Shown piece by piece: positions 1 to 8,700 of a stretch of 64,000 nt of DNA. The stretch is from Mycobacterium gordonae (GTDB lineage: Bacteria; Actinomycetota; Actinomycetes; Mycobacteriales; Mycobacteriaceae), in contig NZ_LQOY01000116.1 of the NCBI RefSeq assembly GCF_002101675.1, positions 19,508 through 83,507 on the forward strand, given 5' to 3'. Both the position numbers and the translations under genes were made by a program. The notes beneath the pieces were generated by a model that saw only the letters and a program-made list of their open reading frames with translations, did no database searches and was not told the DNA's origin. The first letter of the stretch is position 1; each line of letters opens with the position of its first letter.

Positions 1-363
1 TCCGGCATGAGCACCAGCGCCAGCGCCAGCAGGAAGGCTTCCGAACCCGACCTGGCTGCGGTGGCTGCTGCGGCAGCTGCCCGTGAGCAGGCCCGTGCGC
101 GTCGGCGTCGGCGTGCCGTGCTGCGCGACCACGGCGACGAGTTCGCGGACATGAATGTCGACGTCGACCCGGACTGGGGCGCGCCCGACGACGGGGAGCC
201 GGTGGCTTCGCAGGCTCGGGCCGGACGCTTCGGGTTCGCCGGCACCGTGCACAGGGAATCGTCGGCTACCGCGGCAGGATTGAGCACGTTGGTGGAGGAC
301 GACTTCGGCGGCGGGCCAAAGGCGCCGATGTTGCCAAGCACCTGGGATTCCGACGGGGTTTGA
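1..363 (+). CDS. PPE3: PPE family protein, PPE-PPW subfamily, C-terminal part (PPE3-like)
   Basis: This is the last 120 codons of a PPE gene whose start lies before the window; the frame is open from base 1. The tail carries the two marks of the PPE-PPW subfamily: GFAGT at about codons 78-82 and a PxxPxxW motif (PMLPSTW) near the end. Between them lies a basic stretch followed by an acidic RDHGDEFADM segment, which closely matches the end of PPE4 in this same window. PPE proteins pair with PE proteins and are exported by ESX systems. The position just before an Rv0281-like methyltransferase and ESX-3 matches PPE3 (Rv0280) of M. tuberculosis. The subfamily call is firm; orthology to PPE3 rests on gene order. 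Confidence 0.8.
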   Translation, partial: SGMSTSASASRKASEPDLAAVAAAAAAREQARARRRRRAVLRDHGDEFADMNVDVDPDWGAPDDGEPVASQARAGRFGFAGTVHRESSATAAGLSTLVEDDFGGGPKAPMLPSTWDSDGV

Positions 364-470
364 TGGTGGCGACCCGCTGCGCCCGGCTGCGCCGCGCTTG
401 CGATCGCCACGGGGCTTGATGGTGGCGACCCGCTGCGCCCGGCTGCGCCGCGCTTGCGATCGCCACGGGG
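361..470. repeat. Tandem 56-bp direct repeat with inverted ends
   Basis: Two consecutive copies of a unit of about 56 bp run from 361-416 and 417-470, identical over 54 bases. The first begins on the PPE3 stop codon. Each unit starts GGTGGCGA and ends TCGCCAC, so single units can fold into a hairpin. The second copy ends just before the methyltransferase, and a spurious TTG at 471 lies at its edge. It fills the space between the two genes and resembles the small palindromic intergenic repeats of mycobacteria. Confidence 0.85.
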
Positions 471-497
471 TTGACCGCCCCGCGTAGGGTCGGTTGC

Positions 498-1394
498 GTG
501 CGAAGCGAACGTGACAGCTGGGACATCACCACAAGCGTTGGATCGACTGCGCTATTCGTCGCGACGGCCCGAGCGTTAGAGGCCAAAAAGCCCGACCCGC
601 TGGTCGTCGACCCGTATGCCGAGATGTTCGCCCGGGCCGTCGGGGGTTCCTGGGCTGACGTGCTCGACGGCAACGCGCCCGACCATGAACTGCTCGATGA
701 CGACTTCGGTCAGCACTTCGTCAACTTCCAGGCCGCCCGCACCAAATACTTCGACGCGTATTTCCAGCGTGCCGCCGCGGCCGGCGCTCGCCAGGTGGTG
801 ATCTTGGCGGCGGGCCTGGATTCGCGGGCCTACCGATTGCCGTGGCCGGATGGAACGACGATCTACGAGCTGGACCAGCCGCAAGTCCTCGACTTCAAGC
901 GGGAGGTCCTCGCCGAGCACGGCGTGCAACCGCGCGCGCAGCGCCGCGAGATCGCCGTCGACCTTCGCGACGACTGGTCGGCAGCACTGCAGGACAACGG
1001 CTTTGACCCGATGCTGTTTTCCGCCTGGATCGCCGAGGGGTTACTGATCTACCTGCCGGCCGCCGCGCAAGAACAGCTTTTCTCGGGCATCGACGCGCTG
1101 GCCAGCCTTGGCAGCCACGTCGCTGTCGAGGATGGCGCTCCGATGCCGGCCGAGGAATTCCAGGCCAAGGTGGAAGAAGAACGTGCCGCCGCGGAGGAAC
1201 GTCCCTTCTTCCAGTTGGTCTACAACGAACGCCACGCCCCGGCCGCCGAGTGGTTCGGTGAGCACGGGTGGACGGCGATCGGGACACCGCTCAACGACTA
1301 CCTAAGGGAGGTCGGCCGCCCGATACCCGGGCCCGACTCGGAGGCGGGGCCGATGTTCGCCCGCAACACGCTGGTGAGCGCCACCAAGCCGTAG
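498..1394 (+). CDS. Putative SAM-dependent methyltransferase (TIGR00027/LCM-like family, Rv0281-like)
   Basis: The product is about 298 aa and belongs to the large mycobacterial family of putative O-methyltransferases. Family hallmarks are the N-terminal DSWDITTSVG...TALFVATARA segment, the central ILAAGLDSRAYRLPWP motif that replaces the usual glycine-rich SAM loop, and the YELDQPQVLDFK segment. GTG at 498 was chosen because the family begins M-R-S-E/T-x-DSWDIT; the TTG at 471 would add nine unsupported residues starting at the edge of the repeat. The substrate is unknown. In M. tuberculosis the gene next to eccA3 (Rv0281) is of the same family and length. There is no sign of co-transcription with eccA3 because a degenerate PPE and a regulatory region intervene. 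Confidence 0.85.
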   Translation: MRSERDSWDITTSVGSTALFVATARALEAKKPDPLVVDPYAEMFARAVGGSWADVLDGNAPDHELLDDDFGQHFVNFQAARTKYFDAYFQRAAAAGARQVVILAAGLDSRAYRLPWPDGTTIYELDQPQVLDFKREVLAEHGVQPRAQRREIAVDLRDDWSAALQDNGFDPMLFSAWIAEGLLIYLPAAAQEQLFSGIDALASLGSHVAVEDGAPMPAEEFQAKVEEERAAAEERPFFQLVYNERHAPAAEWFGEHGWTAIGTPLNDYLREVGRPIPGPDSEAGPMFARNTLVSATKP

Positions 1395-1438
1395 CCCCGG
1401 CCGGGAACTTTTCCCGATGCGCGTCCGACCACTTGTCT

Positions 1439-2103
1439 GTGCAGGTGGTGGCGTGGGGGGCCGTCCCGCCCGAGATCCATTCGGCGCAGCTCAGCAGCGG
1501 CCCGGGAGCTGTGGGCTGGCTGAAGGCGGCTCAGGGATGGCGCTCGCTGAGTGCCGACTACGCCTCGGCCGCCGACGAGCTGGTCGACATTCTCGCGGTG
1601 GTGCAGGCCGGGGCGCGGGACGGGCCGGCTGCAGCCAGGTACGTGACCGCCCACCTGCCCTATCTGCACTGCCTGATGCCGGCCGGCGCGAACAGCGCCG
1701 ACGCCGCGACACGGCAGCAATCGGCCGCGGCCGCTGACACCGTCGCACTCGCCACCATGCCGACCCTGGCCGAACTCGCCGCCAACCACGTCCTGCACGC
1801 CGCGCTGGTCGCCACAAACTTCTTCGGGATCAATACCATTCCCATCGCGCTCAACGAGGCCGACTATGTCCGGATGTGGATCGAGGCCGCCAACACGATG
1901 ACCGCGTATCAGACGGTCGCCGACGCGGCGGTGGCGTCGGCGCCACCGGCGGAGGCGGCGCCCCCCTCGCCGAGGGCGCTGTCGCCGATGCGGTGGGCCT
2001 CATGACGTTCCCCGGCCACCGCTTTGGCGGCGCTGCGGCGGCGCCCATGCCGCCGCGCACCTGGACGCCGGGTCCCGAGCCGCCGCCACCCCGGAGTTGT
2101 TAA
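1439..2103 (+). pseudogene. Degenerate PPE gene (PPE4-like), internally deleted and frameshifted
   Basis: A PPE N-terminal domain of about 185 codons is readable from GTG 1439 (VPPEIHSAQLSSGPG, then TNFFGINTIPIALNEADYVR), ending at TGA 2003-2005. The next frame then gives a short tail, AVGL...FGG...PMPPRTW, ending at TAA 2101-2103. This tail aligns with the last 35-40 residues of PPE4 including the PxxPxxW motif. The middle of the protein, about 300 codons, is missing and the two parts are out of frame. No clear ribosome site precedes it. It therefore looks like a decayed duplicate of PPE4 rather than a functional short PPE. A shortened protein consisting of the PPE domain alone cannot be excluded. 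Confidence 0.75.
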
Positions 2104-2131
2104 TGAAAACCATATTCAGTAAGCTTCATTA
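2101..2131. promoter_or_regulatory. Candidate Zur box upstream of eccA3
   Basis: The 15-mer TGAAAACCATATTCA at 2104-2118 resembles the AT-rich TGAAAA...TTTTCA palindrome bound by the zinc repressor Zur in mycobacteria. It sits in a wider pair of perfect 7-bp arms, TAATGAA (2101-2107) and TTCATTA (2125-2131). It is an AT-rich island in GC-rich DNA, about 155 bp before the eccA3 start. Zur control of ESX-3 is established in M. tuberculosis and M. smegmatis; its use here is inferred. Confidence 0.55.
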
Positions 2132-2224
2132 CCTTGCCGCCCGCCGCGTACCGCTGCGCGGAATGCGCAGGTCAAGGCCGTTGAGACAGGAGTTCAGGTG
2201 GTCAATCGCGCGGCCGGGGTCGCC

Positions 2225-2253
2225 TCGACAGTTAGCTTAGGGAATGCTAACTT
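2225..2253 (+). promoter_or_regulatory. Candidate eccA3 promoter with embedded IdeR box
   Basis: A plausible -35 (TCGACA, 2225-2230) and -10 (TAACTT, 2248-2253) are separated by 17 bp. Between and over them lies an inverted repeat, GTTAGC (2231-2236) and GCTAAC (2246-2251). The 19-mer at 2232-2250, TTAGCTTAGGGAATGCTAA, matches 14 of 19 positions of the iron box TTAGGTTAGGCTAACCTAA as I recall it. A second small palindrome, TGAGG...CCTCA, follows at about 2256-2269. The overlap of box and promoter is what iron-dependent repression of ESX-3 by IdeR would need. Confidence 0.6.
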
Positions 2254-2283
2254 CGTGAGGCCAACCTCAGGCGGAGTTTGCCA

Positions 2284-4170
2284 ATGACGACCTTGACTTC
2301 AGGAGACGGCGCGGGCGTGGAACGCGGTGATATCGGCATGCTGGCGGCTGCGCCCCGAGCATCCCGGACGGACGGCAGGGTAGATGGCGACGTTGTCAGT
2401 AGGTTTGCCACCTGCTGTCGCGCGCTCGGCATCTCGGTTTACGACCGGCAGCGCCCGGCGGACTTGAGCGCGGCCCGGTCCGGCTTCAGCGCGCTTACCC
2501 GCATCGCGCACGAGCAGTGCGACGCATGGACCGGCCTGGCCGCTGCTGGAGAGACCTCCAAGCACGTGCTCGAGCAGGTGTCGCGGACGTCCGCCACCGC
2601 CGGGGTATTGCAACGTCAGGTGGAGCTGGCCTCAGGAGCTCTCGGATTCCGTTACGACACAGGCCTTTATCTGCAGTTCCGGGCCACTACCCCGGACGAC
2701 TTCCACCTCGCCTATGCGGCCGCGCTGGCCGCCGAGCGCCAGTTCGCGGTGGCGCATGAGATTGTCAGCCGCATCAGCGAGCGCCGTCCCAAGTTGCGGG
2801 AGGCCCGCTGGATCTCCGTGGTCATCAACTATCGCGCCGAGCGCTGGTCGGACGTGGTCAAGCTGCTGACCCCGATCGTCAACGACGCCGACCTCGACGA
2901 GGCCTTCGCGCACGCGGTGAAGATCACCCTGGGCACCGCGCTGGCCCGGCTGGGCATGTTCGCTCCGGCGTTGTCTTATCTGGAGGAGCCCGAAGGGCCC
3001 ATCGCCGTCGCCGCGGTCGACGGTGCGCTGGCCAAGGCGCTGGCGCTGCGCGCGCACGTGGACGAGGAAGCGGCCAGCGAGGTCCTGCACGAGCTGTATG
3101 CGGCCAATCCGGAAAACGAAGAGATCGAGCAGGCTCTGTCGGATCCGAGCTTCGGCATGGTCACCACCACCGCGGCACGCATCGACGCGCGCATCGACCC
3201 GTGGGACGCCGAAACCGAACCCAGCGACGCCGATTTCGTCGACCCGGGCGCGCGCGAGCGCAAGGCCGCTCTGCTGGCCGAGGCCGAGGTCCAGCTCAAC
3301 GACTTCATAGGTCTGGACGAGGTCAAGAACCAGGTCTCGCGGCTGAAGAGTTCCGTCGCGATGGCCGTGCTGCGCCAGCAACGCGGCCTCACCGTCGCCC
3401 AGCGCACCCACCACCTGGTGTTCGCCGGTCCGCCCGGCACGGGCAAGACCACCATCGCCCGCGTCGTCGCCAAGATCTACTGCGGACTGGGTCTGCTGAA
3501 GCGGGAGAACATTCGCGAGGTGCACCGCGCGGACCTGATCGGCCAGCACATCGGTGAGACCGAGGCCAAGACGAACGCCATCATCGACAGCGCCCTGGAC
3601 GGCGTGCTGTTCCTCGACGAGGCGTACGCGCTGGTGGCCACCGGCGCCAAGAACGACTTCGGATTGGTGGCCATCGACACACTGCTGGCGCGCATGGAGA
3701 ACGACCGCGACCGGCTGGTGGTCATCATCGCCGGATACCGCGCCGATCTGGACAAGTTCCTCGACACCAACGAGGGCCTGCGGTCCCGGTTCACCCGCAG
3801 CATCGACTTCCCGTCCTACCAGCCGTCCGAGCTCACCGAGATCGCGAATCTGATGGCGCAGCAACGGGACAGCGTCTTCGAGCAGGCCGCCCTCGACGAC
3901 ATGCAGCGGCTGTTCACGCACCTGGCCGAGACGTCCTCACCCGACAGCAACGGGATCGCCCGGCGCAACCTTGACATCGCCGGCAACGGCCGGTTCGTCC
4001 GGAATGTGGTGGAGCGCTCCGAGGAAGAGCGCGAATTCCGGCTCGACCATTCGGAGCAGGCCGGCACGGGTGAATTCACCGATGAGGAACTCATGACGAT
4101 CACCGCACAAGATGTCGGTAACACAGTCGCCCCGCTGCTGCGTGGTCTCGGGCTGTCGGTGCCGGCATGA
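2284..4170 (+). CDS. eccA3: ESX-3 AAA+ ATPase EccA3
   Basis: This 628-aa cytosolic CbbX-type AAA+ ATPase of the type VII secretion system is thought to act on PE/PPE substrates or their EspG chaperone. The N-terminal half (about 1-300) is a helical, TPR-like region. The C-terminal half holds Walker A GPPGTGKTT (near residue 381), Walker B VLFLDEAYAL and the arginine-finger segment GLRSRFTRSIDFP. ATG 2284 has GCGGAG seven bases upstream and is preferred to the TTG at 2278. The length is within a few residues of the 631-aa M. tuberculosis protein. It is the first gene of the operon, right after the candidate Zur/IdeR-controlled promoter, and overlaps eccB3 by four bases. Confidence 0.96.
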   Translation: MTTLTSGDGAGVERGDIGMLAAAPRASRTDGRVDGDVVSRFATCCRALGISVYDRQRPADLSAARSGFSALTRIAHEQCDAWTGLAAAGETSKHVLEQVSRTSATAGVLQRQVELASGALGFRYDTGLYLQFRATTPDDFHLAYAAALAAERQFAVAHEIVSRISERRPKLREARWISVVINYRAERWSDVVKLLTPIVNDADLDEAFAHAVKITLGTALARLGMFAPALSYLEEPEGPIAVAAVDGALAKALALRAHVDEEAASEVLHELYAANPENEEIEQALSDPSFGMVTTTAARIDARIDPWDAETEPSDADFVDPGARERKAALLAEAEVQLNDFIGLDEVKNQVSRLKSSVAMAVLRQQRGLTVAQRTHHLVFAGPPGTGKTTIARVVAKIYCGLGLLKRENIREVHRADLIGQHIGETEAKTNAIIDSALDGVLFLDEAYALVATGAKNDFGLVAIDTLLARMENDRDRLVVIIAGYRADLDKFLDTNEGLRSRFTRSIDFPSYQPSELTEIANLMAQQRDSVFEQAALDDMQRLFTHLAETSSPDSNGIARRNLDIAGNGRFVRNVVERSEEEREFRLDHSEQAGTGEFTDEELMTITAQDVGNTVAPLLRGLGLSVPA

Positions 4171-5762
4171 GCAGGACCGAGCACGACGGCGAACGGGACG
4201 AAGAACGCCGTTCGTTCGCTTCCCGAACCCCGGTCAACGAGAACCCTGACCAGGTCCACTACCGCCGCGGATTCGTCACCCGCCATCAGGTGACCGGATG
4301 GCGGTTCGTGATGCGCCGCATCGCCTCGGGAATTGCGTTGCACGACACCAGGATGCTGGTCGAGCCGCTGCGGACCCAGTCGCGCGCGGTGCTGATGGGT
4401 GTGCTGCTGCTGGTCACCGGACTGCTTGGCTGCTTTGTCTTTTCGCTGATCCGCCCCAACGGCCAGGTGGGCAGCAACACAGTACTGGCCGACCGGTCGA
4501 CCGCCGCGCTGTACGTGCGCGTCGGCGACCAGTTGCACCCGGTGCTCAACCTCACCTCCGCCCGGCTGATCGCCGGCCAGCCGGTCAATCCGACCACGGT
4601 GAAAAGCGCTGAGCTGGACCGGTTTCCGCGTGGCAACCTGATAGGTATTCCGGGCGCTCCGGAGCGCATGGTGCAGAACACCTCTCGCGATGCCGCCTGG
4701 ACGGTGTGCGACGGAGTCAGCGGGCAGCCCGGGCGCGGCGCACACAGCACGGGTGTGACCGTCATCGCCGGAGCACCCTACAGCGACGGCTCCCGCGCCG
4801 CCGCAATCAGTTCCACCCAGGTGGTCCTGGTGGATAACGGCAACAGCACCTGGCTGTTATGGGACGGCAAGCGCAGCCGGATCGAGCTGGCCGACCACGC
4901 CGTCACCAACGCGCTGGGCCTGGGTACCGACGTGCCCGCGCCGCGCCCGATCGCGGCGGGTCTGTTCAACGCCATCCCTGAGTCGCCACCGCTCGCGGCC
5001 CCCGCCATTCCCAACGCGGGCGCCCCGGCCGGCTTCGCCGTGCCCGCGCCGATCGGCGGGGTAGTGGTGTCCTATGCGGTCGAGCGCAGTGCCTCGGACA
5101 CCGTCACCTACTACGCGGTGCTGCCGGACGGTCTGCAACCGATCTCACCGGTGCTGGCGGCGATCCTGCGCAACACGAATTCCTATGGGCTGCAACAACC
5201 GCCGCGGCTGGGCGCCGACGACATCGCGAAGCTGCCGGTGTCGCGGCTGCTGGAGACCGGTCGCTATCCCGCGCAGTCGGTGACGCTGGTCAATCCGGCC
5301 AGCAGCCCGATCACCTGCGCATTCTGGAGCAAGCCCGCCGGGGCCGCCACCAGCTCCCTGAGCCTGCTGGCGGGATCGGCGCTGCCGGTGCGCGAGGGCC
5401 TGCACACGGTCGAATTGGTCGGCGGCGGGGCTAAAGTCGCGCTCGCCCCCGGCACCGGATACTTCACCCAGACTGTGGGCGGGGGCGCCGCGGCGCCGGC
5501 CACCGGGTCGTTGTTCTGGGTGTCCGACACCGGGGTGCGCTACGGCATCGACAACGAGTCCGACGGCCGGTCCGAGGGTCGCAGCAAAGCGGTTGAGGCG
5601 CTTGGCCTGGCGTCGCCGCCGCTGAGCATCCCGTGGTCCATCCTGTCCTTGTTCGCACCCGGTCCGACGCTGTCGCGCGCCGATGCGCTGCTCGCGCATG
5701 ACGGCCTGCCGCCCGACAGCCGGCCCGGTCACCAGGTAACCGCCGAAGGGGAGCCCCGATGA
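4167..5762 (+). CDS. eccB3: ESX-3 membrane component EccB3
   Basis: The protein has 531 aa. A cytoplasmic N-terminal tail of about 75 residues is followed by one membrane helix (near 72-94, VLMGVLLLVTGLLGCFVF), then a large periplasmic domain with the repetitive beta fold of EccB proteins. EccB is one of the four membrane proteins (EccB, C, D, E) that form the type VII channel. The start ATG overlaps the eccA3 stop (ATGA), so the two are translationally coupled; the stop overlaps eccC3 in the same way. Length and position match M. tuberculosis Rv0283. Nothing is out of the ordinary. Confidence 0.96.
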   Translation: MSRTEHDGERDEERRSFASRTPVNENPDQVHYRRGFVTRHQVTGWRFVMRRIASGIALHDTRMLVEPLRTQSRAVLMGVLLLVTGLLGCFVFSLIRPNGQVGSNTVLADRSTAALYVRVGDQLHPVLNLTSARLIAGQPVNPTTVKSAELDRFPRGNLIGIPGAPERMVQNTSRDAAWTVCDGVSGQPGRGAHSTGVTVIAGAPYSDGSRAAAISSTQVVLVDNGNSTWLLWDGKRSRIELADHAVTNALGLGTDVPAPRPIAAGLFNAIPESPPLAAPAIPNAGAPAGFAVPAPIGGVVVSYAVERSASDTVTYYAVLPDGLQPISPVLAAILRNTNSYGLQQPPRLGADDIAKLPVSRLLETGRYPAQSVTLVNPASSPITCAFWSKPAGAATSSLSLLAGSALPVREGLHTVELVGGGAKVALAPGTGYFTQTVGGGAAAPATGSLFWVSDTGVRYGIDNESDGRSEGRSKAVEALGLASPPLSIPWSILSLFAPGPTLSRADALLAHDGLPPDSRPGHQVTAEGEPR

Positions 5763-8700
5763 GCCGACTGATCTTCGAGGCCCGCCGGCGGCTGACACCG
5801 CCCAGCGCCCGCAAGGGCACCATCACCATCGAGGCGCCGCCGGAACTGCCCCGGGCGATTCCGCCGTCGCTGTTCCGGCGCGCGATGCCGTACCTGATCG
5901 GAATTCTGATCGTCGGCATGATCGTGGCGTTGTTCGCCACCGGCATGAAGGTGATCTCCCCGCAGACGCTGTTCTTCCCGTTCGTGCTCCTGTTGGCCGC
6001 CACCGCGCTCTACCGGGGCAACGACAACAAGATGCGCACCGAGGAAGTCGACGCCGAACGGGCTGACTACCTGCGCTACCTGTCGGTGGTGCGGGACAAC
6101 ATCCGGGCCCAGGCGGCAGAGCAGCGCGCGGCGGCGCAGTGGTCACACCCGGAGCCGGAGACCCTGGCCGCGGTGCCGGGCTCCCGGCGCCAGTGGGAGC
6201 GCGACCCGCACGACCCCGACTTCCTGGTGCTGCGGGCCGGCCGACACAGCGCGCCGCTGTCCACCACGTTGCGGGTCAACGACACCGCCGACGAGATCGA
6301 CCTGGAACCGGTGTCGCACAGCGCATTACGAAGCCTGCTGGAGACCCAGCGCACCGTTCGCGACGTGCCGACGGGAATCGACCTGACCAAGGTCTCGCGG
6401 ATCACCGTGCTGGGCGACGCCGGACAGGCGCGGGCAGCGGTGCGGGCCTGGATTGCCCAGGCGGTGACCTGGCACGACCCGACGGTGCTGGGAGTCGCGC
6501 TGGCCAGTAGTGACCTGGAGGGCGACGACTGGTCATGGCTGAAGTGGTTGCCGCACGTCGACATTCCCGGTCGCCTCGACGGCGTTGGCCCGGCGCGCTA
6601 TCTGACCGACGATGCCGACGAGCTCGCTGACCTGCTCGCGCCGGCGCTTGACGACCGGCCGGCCTTCACCGGGCGGCCGGTAGACGCGTTGCGGCACTTG
6701 CTGATCGTGGTGGACGACCCCGACTACGACCTGAACGTCTCCACCCTGTCGTCGGGCCGCGCGGGTGTCACCGTCGTGTACTTCTCGGACACCGAACCGC
6801 ACCGGGAGCAGTACTCGGACCCGGAAAAGCCGATCCTGCGGGTCACCGGCGGCAGCATCGACCGGTGGCAGACCGGGGGCTGGCAGCCCTACATCGACGA
6901 CGCCGACGAATTCAGTGCGCACGAGGCCGCCCACCTGGCGCGCCGGCTGTCGCGCTGGGATTCCAACCCGACGCACACCGGCCTGCGCTCGGCGGCCACC
7001 CGCGGTGCCAACTTCACCACGCTGCTCGGCATTTCGGATGCGTCGCGGCTGGACGTGCCGGCGCTGTGGGCGCCGCGCAACCGGGACGACGAGTTGCGCG
7101 TCCCGATCGGCGTCACCGCCACGGGCGAACCGCTGATGTTCGACCTCAAGGACGAGGCCGAGGGCGGGATGGGTCCGCACGGCCTGATGATCGGCATGAC
7201 GGGTTCGGGCAAGTCGCAGACCCTGATGTCGATTCTGTTGTCGCTGTTGACGACTCACTCCGCCGACCGGCTGATCGTCATCTACGCCGACTTCAAGGGT
7301 GAGGCGGGGGCCGACAGCTTCCGCAACTTCCCCCAGGTCGTCGCCGTGATCTCGAACATGGCCGAGAAGAAGTCGCTGGCCGACCGGTTCGCCGACACGT
7401 TGCGCGGCGAGGTGGCCCGCCGCGAGATGCTGCTGCGCGAGGCCGGCCGCAAGGTGCAGGGCAGCGCCTTCAACTCGGTCACCGAGTATGAGAACGCGAT
7501 CGCAAACGGACACGATCTGGCGCCCATCCCGACGCTTTTCGTAGTAGCCGACGAGTTCACCCTGATGCTCGCCGATCACCCGGAATATGCGGAGCTGTTC
7601 GACTACGTGGCGCGCAAGGGCCGCTCGTTCCGCATCCACATCCTGTTCGCCTCCCAGACGCTGGATGTCGGGAAGATCAAGGACATCGACAAGAACACCT
7701 CCTACCGCATAGGTCTGAAGGTGGCCAGCCCCAGCGTGTCTCGTCAGATTATCGGTGTGGAGGATGCGTACCACATCGAATCGGGCAAGGAGCACAAAGG
7801 CATCGGGTTCCTGGTGCCGGCGCCGGGGGCGGCCCCCATCAAGTTCCGCTCCACCTACGTCGACGGTATCTACGAACCGCCGCAGATGGCGAAAACCATG
7901 GTGGTGCAGTCGATTCCGGAGCCAAAGTTGTTCCCCGCCGGAGCTGTGGAGCCGGATCCGGGCACCGTGGTCTCCGGTGTCGACGAGGACGAGCCCATCG
8001 GACCGCCGCGCAAGCTGATCGCGACCATCGGCGAGCAGCTGGCCGGCTACGGACCGCGGGCGCCGCAGCTGTGGCTGCCGCCGCTGGACGAGCCGATCCC
8101 GCTGACCGCGGCGCTGGCCCGAGCCGGGGTGCCGCCCCGGCAATGGCGCTGGCCGCTCGGTGAGGTCGACAAGCCGTTCGAGATGCGGCGCGACCCGCTG
8201 GTGTTCGACGCGACGAGCTCGGCCGGAAACATGGTGATTCACGGTGGGCCCAAGTCCGGGAAATCGACTGCGCTGCAGACGTTCATCCTGTCGGCCGCGA
8301 GCCTGCACTCACCGCGCGACGTCACCTTCTACTGCCTGGACTACGGCGGCGGACAGCTGCGCGCCCTGGAGGAGCTGGCGCATGTCGGCGGCGTCGCCAC
8401 CGCCCTCGAACCCGAACGCATCCGCCGCACGTTCGGCGAGCTGGAGCAACTGCTGCTGGCTCGCCAGCGCCGGGAAGCGTTCCGGGACCGCCAGTCCAAC
8501 GGGCACGGCAACGGCTCGGTCGCCGACGACGGCTTCGGTGAGGTGTTCCTGGTCATCGACAACCTCTACGGTTTCGGCCGCGACAACGTCGACCAGTTCA
8601 ACACCCGAAACCCGTTGTTGGCCAGGGTAACCGAGCTCGTCAACGGCGGTCTTGCCTACGGCATCCACGTGGTCGTCACCACGCCGAGCTGGCTGGAGGT

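Noticed and set aside
471..497. TTG start nine codons upstream for the methyltransferase
   Set aside because: It lies at the edge of the tandem repeat and the added residues do not fit the family start.
2278..2283. TTG 2278 as eccA3 start
   Set aside because: The GCGGAG ribosome site is too close to it and fits ATG 2284 at seven bases.
2632..3921. 429-codon minus-strand reading frame
   Set aside because: It is the antisense shadow of eccA3 and shows no recognisable protein features.
6533..8308. 591-codon minus-strand reading frame
   Set aside because: It is the shadow of eccC3; the plus frame has three P-loops at the expected positions.
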